This document shows, piece after piece, positions 23,820 through 31,696 of a DNA stretch of 32,865 nucleotides. Made by a program: the position numbers and the translations under genes. Source of the DNA: an uncultured Eubacteriales bacterium. GTDB lineage: Bacteria > Bacillota > Clostridia > Lachnospirales > Lachnospiraceae. The DNA lies in contig ONEC01000049.1 of the NCBI GenBank assembly GCA_900316715.1, forward strand, positions 1-32,865, written 5' to 3'. Positions within the stretch are counted from its first letter, which is position 1. Each line of letters begins with the position of its first letter. The notes beneath the pieces are model-generated. The model ran no database searches, was not told the origin of the DNA, and worked only from the letters and a program-made list of their open reading frames with translations.

Positions 23820-24581
23820 TTATATAAACTTTTCTATTATACTCTGTTCTACGACTTTCTTTCCAAGCAGGGTTATGGCCTGCTTCGGACATTTATTAAT
23901 ACATCGATAACACATGGTGCAGCGGTCACCTGAAACTGCTGTTTTATCAACTATAGTTATATTGTCCATAGGGCATAGCTTCTCACACATTCCACAGCCT
24001 ACACACTTGGAAGAATCAACTTTTAAGTTTGAGGAATATTCCTTTGTCTTATGTCCGAAGTATAACCTCTGTCCAAAGAGCCCGGCCATCTGATACAGCG
24101 GTCCTATTCCTTCCTGCGTCGGCTTGCCTGCTTTAAGCAGTCTTACGGATTCCTTGATCTTTCTTTCTGCGTTCTTTACAAGTTCCTTATTTTTTTCCAA
24201 TGGACGCTTTAATGCTTTTTCATCTCCTATGCTGTCCGGCATCTTAAGATGAAGGCCGCCTATCACCTTTGCTCCATAAGGCGTCAGGAGACGCCCTAAA
24301 CTTCCGGAACCATCACCACTGAAGAGCCCCATGGTGGCAATTGCAAAAATCTTCTTATTTTTCCATATTCTCTTATTGTCTGTAATAAAGTCCCTAAGAA
24401 TCTTCGGTACTGTACTGAACTGAACCGGATACGCTATCACTATAGTATCCGCATCTGCTATAGCCTTCTTCACTTCAGAATCTTCTATTGAAAGTACCCT
24501 GCAGTCTTTAGAATATTCTTTACAGAATGTTTCAACTGCATACCTTGAATTTCCTGTCCCGCTAAAATAAATACCTGTCAT
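23820..24581 (-). CDS. Flavodoxin-ferredoxin fusion protein (EFR1-like, two 4Fe-4S clusters)
   Basis: The 253-residue cytoplasmic protein joins a flavodoxin-like N-terminal domain with a C-terminal double 4Fe-4S ferredoxin. GIYFSGTGNSRYAVE near residue 3 is the FMN phosphate-binding loop. The two clusters read CVGCGMCEKLCP near 195 and CTMCYRCINKCP near 220, all eight cysteines present. Proteins of this EFR1 architecture are common in Clostridia with unknown partners. ATG at 24581 is preferred over the TTG at 24593, which lies too close to the AGGAAGG site. It follows the histidine kinase by 41 bp and is probably in the same transcript. Confidence 0.9.
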   Translation of the reverse strand: MTGIYFSGTGNSRYAVETFCKEYSKDCRVLSIEDSEVKKAIADADTIVIAYPVQFSTVPKILRDFITDNKRIWKNKKIFAIATMGLFSGDGSGSLGRLLTPYGAKVIGGLHLKMPDSIGDEKALKRPLEKNKELVKNAERKIKESVRLLKAGKPTQEGIGPLYQMAGLFGQRLYFGHKTKEYSSNLKVDSSKCVGCGMCEKLCPMDNITIVDKTAVSGDRCTMCYRCINKCPKQAITLLGKKVVEQSIIEKFI

Positions 24582-24622
24582 TAACTGCTTCAACCTTCCT
24601 GCACTAGTAAATTTCCCTCTTA

Positions 24623-25933
24623 TCAGCTTATCGGAATCAGCAGAGTTATCGTAAGTCCATCCCCACTGCTTTCCGGAAGCATCTCTCCATTCATCTTCTC
24701 CATAAGCATCTTTGCGATATAGAGACCGAGACCGCTTCCATCTTCCTTACTCTCTGCCCACTGCTTTCCACGATAAAACTTATTGGCAATTAGACTCAGC
24801 TCATCCTCCGGAACTCCCGGACCATGATCCCTGATCTTCATTTCCAGAAATTCCTGTTCTATCTTATAGCTGATATCAATACGGGTATCAGCATACTTAT
24901 ATGAGTTGGAAATAATATTTCCTATAACCTGACTCATACGCTTGCTGTCAATATGTATTATGACCTCCGGTATTTCCGAAGATACTGTAAGTCCTCTGTC
25001 ATCATACTTCTTTACGATATCAAGAAGCACCTTTGACTCCTCATCACAGCAGTTAACCTTAAACTCGCCCAGATCATCCAGTGTAGATGAGAAGAGATCA
25101 CTCACCAGAACATCTATCTGGTCAGCCTTCTTATATATGTTATCGAGCTTTTCTGCAACCGCTTCATCCCCTGCTCCAATATCTGCCTGTTCCAGCTTCG
25201 CCTTCAGAAGTTCTGTCGTAAGCTTGATACCGGTGATCGGAGTCTTAAGATCATGGCTCAGGGATGCCACAAGCTCCCTCTCCTTCTTCTGAAGAGCAAT
25301 CTCGCGCTTCCTTGATTCAGACAGCTCCTCTCTCATAATATCAAAGCTCTCTGTGAAGGCACCGAACATGTTGTTCTTCTCCATCATAAGCGGCTCATCA
25401 AGATTGCCTTCTGCCACACGTCCGGCAAACTTCTGCATGTTCTTAAATGGTGTAACGATACTTTTACGAACATACTGTCCATATAGAACCGCAGCCACGA
25501 TAAGCACTGCTCCGATAATACCAAGACCTGCCGCCATCTTATATCTCAAGCCCCGGTATTCTCTCATGCCATCATATATCACAACTACTGTGCCGCATAC
25601 TCTCGAATCCTTCGTAATATAAGAATACGGATATCCTCTTTTTATAGCCTCTTCCAGCGTAACTTTATCCGCATCGGTCACTCCGGTGCTGGAATATAAA
25701 AGATTATTTTCCAGTCCAAGAATCACAAACTCTTCGTCATAATCCTTGCTGTTCAAAGCACCCAGATCAGTCCAGTTATCCGCCGAATCTCCGGCTATAT
25801 CACTCAGCGTGAGAATTGCACTGCCTCTTTCCTCATCGCTATAATCCTCACGACCGGTATAGATTATAAATGCAGCTAAAAGAAGAAAGAATACTACGCC
25901 GAGACATATAACTACTCTGTAATAGTTTTTCAT
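24623..25933 (-). CDS. Sensor histidine kinase, HAMP-HisKA-HATPase
   Basis: This is a 436-residue membrane kinase. Helices at about 6-26 and 134-153 enclose an extracytoplasmic domain of roughly 105 residues. A HAMP domain (about 155-205) and HisKA domain follow, with the phosphorylated histidine H227 in LSHDLKTPITG. The catalytic domain shows the N-box NIISNSYKYA, the G1 box DHGPGVP and the G2 box GSGLGLYIAK. It overlaps the response regulator gene by 4 bp. The size of the external domain suggests a direct sensor rather than an intramembrane-sensing BceS-type kinase, so the ABC transporter is probably an output and not the detector. Confidence 0.94.
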   Translation of the reverse strand: MKNYYRVVICLGVVFFLLLAAFIIYTGREDYSDEERGSAILTLSDIAGDSADNWTDLGALNSKDYDEEFVILGLENNLLYSSTGVTDADKVTLEEAIKRGYPYSYITKDSRVCGTVVVIYDGMREYRGLRYKMAAGLGIIGAVLIVAAVLYGQYVRKSIVTPFKNMQKFAGRVAEGNLDEPLMMEKNNMFGAFTESFDIMREELSESRKREIALQKKERELVASLSHDLKTPITGIKLTTELLKAKLEQADIGAGDEAVAEKLDNIYKKADQIDVLVSDLFSSTLDDLGEFKVNCCDEESKVLLDIVKKYDDRGLTVSSEIPEVIIHIDSKRMSQVIGNIISNSYKYADTRIDISYKIEQEFLEMKIRDHGPGVPEDELSLIANKFYRGKQWAESKEDGSGLGLYIAKMLMEKMNGEMLPESSGDGLTITLLIPIS

Positions 25934-26694
25934 CCCACTTCCTCAATTATATATCCCACTCCCCAGATGGTTTTAATCACCTGCGGATCCTTCGGGTCAT
26001 CTTCAATCTTCTCTCTTAAGTGTCTTATATGTACAGCAAGGGTTCCCTCACCTATAAACTCATCATCCCAGACATTTTTCAGAAGCTCGTCCTTCGTCAC
26101 AACTCTGCCTGAATTCTCCAGAAGATATACCAGAAGCTTATACTCCATAGCCTTAAGGCTGATCTGATCTGCACCTGCCTTCAGCTTATGGCTGCCCGTA
26201 TCCAGACTTATCTTATCAGTCAGACTGACAATACCTGTAAGCTCTGATTTAACCTTGCCATCGGATGCCCCGCCTGCTGCATTTCCATCTGCAGCTTCAG
26301 CAGCTTTCTGCGCATCTTCCTTTGCCTTTTCATATCTTGCAAGAACGGTCTTAACCTTTGCCATCAGAATGCTCAGGGTATATGGCTTCTTGATATAATC
26401 ATCACCGCCGATATTAAGTGCTATAAGTACATCGTCATCACTGGTTCTCGCACTGATAAAGAGAATAGGCATATCATAATCTTCTCTTACTTTCTTGCAG
26501 AGTTCAAAGCCTGACTTATCCCCGAGATTAATGTCCAAAAGAAGCAGCGATACCATGTTCTTCTCCAGAAAGTCTATCGCCTCGTCATACCCCGTAACAA
26601 AGGCAGTCTTCAGATCAAACATATTGAAATATTCTGCTGTAGACTGTGCGATCACTATATCATCATCGATTATTAAAACCTTATAACTTTCCAT
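25930..26694 (-). CDS. OmpR-family response regulator
   Basis: The 254-residue regulator has a receiver domain with the acidic pocket D10-D11-D12, the phosphorylated D54 in LLLLDINLGDKSG and the KKPYTL lysine near residue 103. The winged-helix output domain (about 175-250) carries LKAMEYKLLVYLLENSGRVV, then WDDEFIGEGTLAVHIRHLRE. Between them lies an unusually long Ala/Gly/Lys linker of about 50 residues (KAAEAADGNAAGGASDGKVK). I start it at 26694 because the GAGGGG site is too close to the ATG at 26700. It precedes its kinase with a 4-bp overlap. Likely targets are the 11-bp repeats at 23046-23112. Confidence 0.94.
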   Translation of the reverse strand: MESYKVLIIDDDIVIAQSTAEYFNMFDLKTAFVTGYDEAIDFLEKNMVSLLLLDINLGDKSGFELCKKVREDYDMPILFISARTSDDDVLIALNIGGDDYIKKPYTLSILMAKVKTVLARYEKAKEDAQKAAEAADGNAAGGASDGKVKSELTGIVSLTDKISLDTGSHKLKAGADQISLKAMEYKLLVYLLENSGRVVTKDELLKNVWDDEFIGEGTLAVHIRHLREKIEDDPKDPQVIKTIWGVGYIIEEVG

Positions 26695-26735
26695 CCCCAT
26701 TATCCCCTCAAAAATAGTCTTACAGATTCTAAGGT

Positions 26736-26765
26736 ATCATATTTCCCACACACCCTCAAGTACAA
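26736..26765 (-). promoter_or_regulatory. Candidate promoter of the two-component operon
   Basis: On the minus strand TTGTAC (26765-26760) and TATGAT (26741-26736) are 18 bp apart, 42 bp before the start of the response regulator gene. The -10 box matches five of six positions. Confidence 0.5.
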
Positions 26766-26800
26766 CGTACAGGCCACTCACTGCGGCTGTTCCGGGGTTT

Positions 26801-26837
26801 AAAAAAGGATGCCTCCCTGTAAAACAGTGAGACATCC
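26801..26837 (-). terminator. Terminator of the DUF4097-membrane protein unit
   Basis: On the minus strand GGATGTCTCACTG and CAGGGAGGCATCC pair with a wobble and one mismatch around a TTTTA loop and are followed by TTTTTT (26806-26801). It ends the unit read from 28443 to 26850. Confidence 0.82.
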
Positions 26838-26849
26838 ATATCCAACGCT

Positions 26850-27503
26850 TTATAGCATAAACAGCAGTGCGATAATCGGCAGTGCCTTTCTATAATCCTT
26901 ATTTACAAACAGGTATGCTGCTCCAAACAGGAATCCTCCAAAAGCTGACAGAAGTCCGATTCCCAGATTACCCTTTGTAAAGATATGCATAAGTCCCCAT
27001 GTAAGTCCTAAGATAATACCTCCATAAGGAAGCTTCTCATTCTTAAACCATTTCTCACATGCAATCTGTCCAAAAACAATTACCAGTGAGATCAGAAAGC
27101 CCTCTGCCATATAATAGATATATTGGAATGAGAACAGCAGCGGTCCTCTTGAATGCCATTCCTTAACAACCTTGAAACCATTCCAGTCGAAATACTTAGC
27201 AGCAATATTTACAGCAAAGCATATAACGATTGCTATATACTGCCATGCTCTCATTTTTTCGCGATGTTTCCATATATCATAACCGGTTGTCTTTTTACCT
27301 ATATGGATAACCAGTAAACCTGCTGCCACCCACAGTATTATCGTAACTATCCAATGAATGATACTCTGTGATACCGTGAGATTCTTCGTATCAAGTCCGA
27401 GTTTGCCTTCAATAAATACAAGCAGTAATTCAATAGCAAATGCAGCGCACGCATATAATGCACACCATAAATAGTCAAATCCCGTAACTTTTTTGTTTTC
27501 CAT
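26850..27503 (-). CDS. Multi-pass membrane protein, possibly a degenerate CPBP-family member
   Basis: This 217-residue membrane protein has about six helices. The segment GGIILGLTWGLMHIFTKGN near residue 165 resembles the second histidine motif of CPBP proteases, and the length fits. However, the expected E-E-x3-R motif is absent; only an EKWFKNEK stretch occurs at the corresponding place. I therefore call it a membrane protein of uncertain family. GGGGAGGATAG precedes the ATG at 27503. It follows the DUF4097 lipoprotein gene by 49 bp and shares its terminator. Confidence 0.65.
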   Translation of the reverse strand: MENKKVTGFDYLWCALYACAAFAIELLLVFIEGKLGLDTKNLTVSQSIIHWIVTIILWVAAGLLVIHIGKKTTGYDIWKHREKMRAWQYIAIVICFAVNIAAKYFDWNGFKVVKEWHSRGPLLFSFQYIYYMAEGFLISLVIVFGQIACEKWFKNEKLPYGGIILGLTWGLMHIFTKGNLGIGLLSAFGGFLFGAAYLFVNKDYRKALPIIALLFML

Positions 27504-27552
27504 TTTGAAACTATCCTCCCCAGTCTTTACTATAATGTTTTAGTTTCGTATA

Positions 27553-28443
27553 TTAATATAACTTGTTAAGTGTAACATCTCCTGAAGATGTGTCAATCAT
27601 AACTTTATTTGTACCCTTTCCACACTTATATGTATCACCCTTCTTCTCAAATGGAAGATCATATGAGATATCACCGCTTGCTGTATCAATTTCTGCTGTA
27701 ATATCTGCATCTTCCGGAAGATATACCTTTACACTTCCTGATGATGCATCAATCTTTGCTGTTTCTGGTACAGCTTCGAGATGAAATTCATTACTTCCGC
27801 TGGATGTATCTGCATGAATATTCCTGATGCTCTTTGCATTTACATAGATACTTCCGGAGCTTGCATTTCCTACAAACTTATCTGTACTTTCTATATCTAA
27901 TGTGATGCTTCCGGATGAAGTATCAGCAAGGATTTCATCACTGTTTCCTGTCTGAGTAAGATTAATATCTCCTGATGATGCATCAAAGTCAATCTTCTTT
28001 GCTGAGCACTCTGCTTCAACATCACCTGATGACATATCAAAGACAAGCTTGTCGTATTCTATTTCCTCAGGAACAGTAATCTCAAGCTGCTTGCCCAGGT
28101 TATTAAGATCAAGTCCCTTTCCTGATTCACAGAACTTAATGTGAAGTGTCTTACCATCAACCCAGGTGTGAACCTTTAACTTATCCTTCAGATCCTTCTT
28201 AGCTGTTTCTTCGATTGTGATCACATCTGTATCTGCCTGAACAAACTTTACATCGCCTGAGCAGTAATCAATATCGATCGTATCAATGTCATCTGAAATC
28301 TCTATATCTCCAGCCACATACTTATCAGCGTGATCATATGTATAAGATGACCTCATTCCAAAACTGAATCCACATCCGTTAAAATTCGCCATTGCTGCGA
28401 TAAGCAATGCTCCACATAATAAACCCTTAGAACTCTTTCTCAT
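27553..28443 (-). CDS. DUF4097-type beta-repeat lipoprotein
   Basis: The 296-residue protein starts with a lipoprotein-like signal peptide (KGLLCGALLIAAMANFNGC), the cysteine at about 24 being the probable lipidation site, though the lipobox FNGC is not optimal. The mature part is a regular beta structure in which SSGD or SSGS recurs about every 20 residues (MSSGDV, ASSGDI, TSSGSI, ASSGSI, TSSGSN, ASSGSV, TSSGDV). This is the pattern of the DUF4097 / adhesin-like beta-helix family. Such proteins are often encoded beside envelope stress regulators. It would be anchored on the outer face of the membrane. Start after ATGGAGGATAAAAATC. Confidence 0.85.
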   Translation of the reverse strand: MRKSSKGLLCGALLIAAMANFNGCGFSFGMRSSYTYDHADKYVAGDIEISDDIDTIDIDYCSGDVKFVQADTDVITIEETAKKDLKDKLKVHTWVDGKTLHIKFCESGKGLDLNNLGKQLEITVPEEIEYDKLVFDMSSGDVEAECSAKKIDFDASSGDINLTQTGNSDEILADTSSGSITLDIESTDKFVGNASSGSIYVNAKSIRNIHADTSSGSNEFHLEAVPETAKIDASSGSVKVYLPEDADITAEIDTASGDISYDLPFEKKGDTYKCGKGTNKVMIDTSSGDVTLNKLY

Positions 28444-28561
28444 GATTTTTATCCTCCATCGTATTTATCTTTCGGCCCACTTGTTCGGGCTCATTTCCTT
28501 TCGATGGTGATAATTTATCATCGTGAGTTTAAATAGTCTTTTAAAGAACATTAAAAGTAGA

Positions 28562-29362
28562 TTAATTAATTATATCTTTCTTTACCTGTAACTCTGCAAT
28601 TGATACATAATGCTTTATCATAAACTCTTCCGGTGCTGTATCCATAAGCATCTGCATATGTTCATTATCCCAGCCCTTAAGTTCTTCTTCATTCATGGAA
28701 GCTCCGACTCCGCGGCAGGCTCTCATACGTCCATGCCATCCTTCTCTGGTGAATGGAATATCCACCCGGAATTCTTCCCGCTTTATAATATCAAAATGAG
28801 TAAGAAACTCATCAGGAACATAAACCGGATGTACTGTATCTCCATACGCATTCCAGACCGGATTATATTTTAATATAATCTCTTCACTTCGACCTGCAAT
28901 CGGGTCTTCATAAGGAAGCCAGCCCATATAAAGTATTAAGATTTTTCCCTGTTCCTTAAGTATCTTTGCGAACTTCTCTGTTATAGCCGCAGCATCAAGA
29001 TACCATATACACTGACATATGGTTATAACATCAAATGTTTTGTCAGGATAATCTATCTTTTCAGCAGGGCATGTATAGAAATCAATATCCATCCCCTGCT
29101 CTGCTGCAAGTCTTTTTGCCTGTTCTATCTGGTTTTCGGATATATCGGTTCCAACCCATTTTCCGCCAAACTGATACATGTTGCGAGGGAGAACACCTGT
29201 TCCTGTTCCGATATCAAGTATCTTCTGACCATCCTTGCATAAACCAAGATCAAGGATATATTGATAGAACTCCTTTGGATAAATATCTCTGTACTTCGCA
29301 TAATCCTTCGAAGTATTACCCCAGTCAAATGATTTTCCACTATCAATGTTTGAAATCTGCAT
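28562..29362 (-). CDS. Class I SAM-dependent methyltransferase
   Basis: The 266-residue protein has the Rossmann methyltransferase motifs: motif I ILDIGTGTGVLPRNM near residue 45, motif II acidic end WVGTDISENQIEQAK near 70, and motif IV FDVITICQCIWYLD near 115. The FDWGNTSKDYAKYRDIYP start is common in Clostridial methyltransferases of the UbiE/SmtA type. The substrate cannot be predicted. The gene follows the DUF3592 protein by 24 bp, with GAGGAGGAAG before the ATG. It is the last gene of the operon that begins at the transposon junction. Confidence 0.9.
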   Translation of the reverse strand: MQISNIDSGKSFDWGNTSKDYAKYRDIYPKEFYQYILDLGLCKDGQKILDIGTGTGVLPRNMYQFGGKWVGTDISENQIEQAKRLAAEQGMDIDFYTCPAEKIDYPDKTFDVITICQCIWYLDAAAITEKFAKILKEQGKILILYMGWLPYEDPIAGRSEEIILKYNPVWNAYGDTVHPVYVPDEFLTHFDIIKREEFRVDIPFTREGWHGRMRACRGVGASMNEEELKGWDNEHMQMLMDTAPEEFMIKHYVSIAELQVKKDIIN

Positions 29363-29386
29363 GTGTCTTCCTCCTCTAGTAATGCT

Positions 29387-30925
29387 CTAATCTTCATGAT
29401 ATTCTGCAATGCTGCACCACTGATTCAGAATCGGCATCAACGCTTCATAATCATCCTTATTCTTAGTTTCTGCCAGAATCATTTTTCTATGTTTTTTAGT
29501 TTTAATGATAACAAGATAGGTTGTCCAGCTACGGCGTCTGCCTGCTCTCGGCTTTTCAGTATGATATTCTTCATCGATTTTGACACCGGCAATATCGCTG
29601 TAATTGATCACTACCAGGCCCTTCTTTAATCCGATGAGAGCACTTGGCGTTGCATAAACCTCCAGATTGTCTATCCACTGTGTAAACGGATGATTGGCCA
29701 GATCATTGATCTCCCTTATACTATATCTCTCGCCGCTGCAGGCATATCTAAAGCATCTTATTGCATTATGTATTCCTGTATTACAAACGCCACACAGTCC
29801 AACAATTAAAAACATGGTTCCGAATACAAATCCAATTAAATGATTTTCTTTCATTTCATTCCATAGACTGAACTTAGTACAATCCAGATAATAATATGCA
29901 TATTCTTCATCTTTAAGAGTATCCAGATATCCTATACTTTCATAATACTCTTTGATTTTCCTTCTTACCTGTTCATCGGAAACACGTATCCTTTTTATCT
30001 TTCCTCTAAGTTTTACAGGCTCATCTGCACCGGCTATTGCTCTTCTGTTTTCAATATTAGCAGCCAGTATATGATCATCTCCCACCTTTAGATCATAGTA
30101 CGGTTTCCATGCTTCCTGAGGAGGATCTGTAACTTCCACACTGTAACACTTGTCATCAAGTTTCTTTGGAAAATCATTAAATGGAATAGGGGTTTCCTTG
30201 TGCATATCGATAATAGTTCTGATAAGGCTGATCAAAATAAGAATAACCGCAGCCAGAAAGATGATACCTACAAGTTTTAAATCAGATATAACTTTCAGTC
30301 TCTGTTTACGGATACGCTCATTTGTATAACCTTTTGTATAAGCTGCCTCTTTAAGTGCTGCCTCTTTTGCTTCTCTAACCTTTGCTCTCTCATCAGCCTT
30401 CGCTTTCTTCTCGGCCTTTTTGTGTTCCTTCTCTGCTTCCGTATCTTCTTTCTTATCGACAAATATTTTCAGAACAACTGCCAATGCGAGCATGATTCCG
30501 CCCAACACAAACATAGTTACAGCAGTTCCCATGATCGTACTTGGATAATCATCAATATAATACTCATCCGGATCATCAGGATTATAATAGATGACCAGTT
30601 CATCACCCTCATCGCCATAACCCTGTCCTGTATAAAGAGTTTCTATATTAAACCGTCCGTCTGTCTTCACTATGATTTTGTTATAATATTTCTTATATTT
30701 GCCGGTACTAAGATACTTTCCCTCAACGGTATCCTCTTTATGCGTATCACCTGTTCCCTCATAATCAACTATACCTGTAGTTGTGGCTGAACAATCTTTT
30801 TTAATCTCCTTATAAGACATTAACTCCACAACACCAATTAAGGCGATCATCAGCGCAAATATAACCATGATAGTAAGCAAGGTTACACCCTTCTTTTTTG
30901 ATGGCTTAGCAGATTTTTTATTCAT
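29387..30925 (-). CDS. DUF3592-type membrane protein with a charged linker
   Basis: The 512-residue protein begins MNKKSAKPSKKKG, with a helix at about 14-36. A soluble beta domain with YNPDDPDEYYIDDYPST near 115 is typical of DUF3592 extracellular domains, followed by a helix near 130-150. A Lys/Glu/Ala-rich stretch of about 60 residues (KEHKKAEKKAKADERAKVRE) precedes a helix near 218-245, a second soluble domain and a helix near 362-385. The last 130 residues are soluble with a YSDIAGVKIDEEYH segment. I chose the ATG at 30925, overlapping the preceding gene by 8 bp; the longer frame lies inside that gene. Function unknown. Confidence 0.8.
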   Translation of the reverse strand: MNKKSAKPSKKKGVTLLTIMVIFALMIALIGVVELMSYKEIKKDCSATTTGIVDYEGTGDTHKEDTVEGKYLSTGKYKKYYNKIIVKTDGRFNIETLYTGQGYGDEGDELVIYYNPDDPDEYYIDDYPSTIMGTAVTMFVLGGIMLALAVVLKIFVDKKEDTEAEKEHKKAEKKAKADERAKVREAKEAALKEAAYTKGYTNERIRKQRLKVISDLKLVGIIFLAAVILILISLIRTIIDMHKETPIPFNDFPKKLDDKCYSVEVTDPPQEAWKPYYDLKVGDDHILAANIENRRAIAGADEPVKLRGKIKRIRVSDEQVRRKIKEYYESIGYLDTLKDEEYAYYYLDCTKFSLWNEMKENHLIGFVFGTMFLIVGLCGVCNTGIHNAIRCFRYACSGERYSIREINDLANHPFTQWIDNLEVYATPSALIGLKKGLVVINYSDIAGVKIDEEYHTEKPRAGRRRSWTTYLVIIKTKKHRKMILAETKNKDDYEALMPILNQWCSIAEYHED

Positions 30926-31694
30926 AATCCTCATCTCTGAAATTCTTAGATTTGAGTATGGTATACCTGTCCTTAAAAACCTCTTCGCAGACCGCAAGTT
31001 CCAGCTCTTGTCTATGGCAGAAATGGGAAAGCATATCCTCCTCACCTGATAATCCATTTAACTTTGCAAACGGCGATTCATTGAAGTAATTAAGCATCAG
31101 CGGAAACCACAGTTCATTTCCCTGATCATCTGATCTTTCTTTTCTGATCACATTGATATTTGAACGTATATCATCACTCATAAGATATAATATATGATAA
31201 TCCCGATCATTCAAGACTTTTTTTATTTCTCTGTAAAACCCGATAATCTCCTCGTCGGATGCATTCTGAAACAGTATCATATCCTCAACTATATTCTGAA
31301 AAAGGGAGCATTCAAAAATATTACTATCAGTTTTCCAATTGGCATAACGCTTAAGAATAATATTTTTAAAGTCTTCACGAGATATACGATTATTGTAAAT
31401 TTCGTATTGCTCCAGATCCTTGTGAAATCCCGGAATATCCGTGATTATCTGTGTGTAGCAGACTATCACATGCTCGTCTTCCACATGACTCTTCAAAGCC
31501 AGCTCATCCTTTATATCAGCATATTTATCCAAAATTGAGGGATATATATCTTCAGGAACATAAGAACACCAGGCCAGTTCTACAGGATTATAATCTCCTT
31601 CATGAAATACATTATAATCCGGATGTTTATCCGACAATTTTCCGACCAGGGTACTTTTTCCGCTTCCCTGCAGTCCTTCAACAAAATAATTCAT
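30918..31694 (-). CDS. P-loop NTPase, small-molecule kinase-like
   Basis: The 258-residue protein opens with a Walker A motif at once (NYFVEGLQGSGKSTLVGKLS), as in thymidylate- or shikimate-type kinases. HVIVCYTQIITDI near residue 75 gives the expected second strand, and YHILYLMSDDIRSNINVIRK near 167 a strand followed by a basic lid-like helix. No specific kinase family is recognised. It follows the phosphotransferase-like kinase by 2 bp and is overlapped by the DUF3592 gene, so all are one operon. It could phosphorylate a nucleoside, a sugar or an antibiotic. Confidence 0.78.
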   Translation of the reverse strand: MNYFVEGLQGSGKSTLVGKLSDKHPDYNVFHEGDYNPVELAWCSYVPEDIYPSILDKYADIKDELALKSHVEDEHVIVCYTQIITDIPGFHKDLEQYEIYNNRISREDFKNIILKRYANWKTDSNIFECSLFQNIVEDMILFQNASDEEIIGFYREIKKVLNDRDYHILYLMSDDIRSNINVIRKERSDDQGNELWFPLMLNYFNESPFAKLNGLSGEEDMLSHFCHRQELELAVCEEVFKDRYTILKSKNFRDEDYE

Positions 31695-31696
31695 AT

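Noticed and set aside
26850-27503. Confident assignment of the second membrane protein as an active CPBP protease
   Set aside because: The E-E-x3-R motif is missing, so at most it is an inactive or distant relative.
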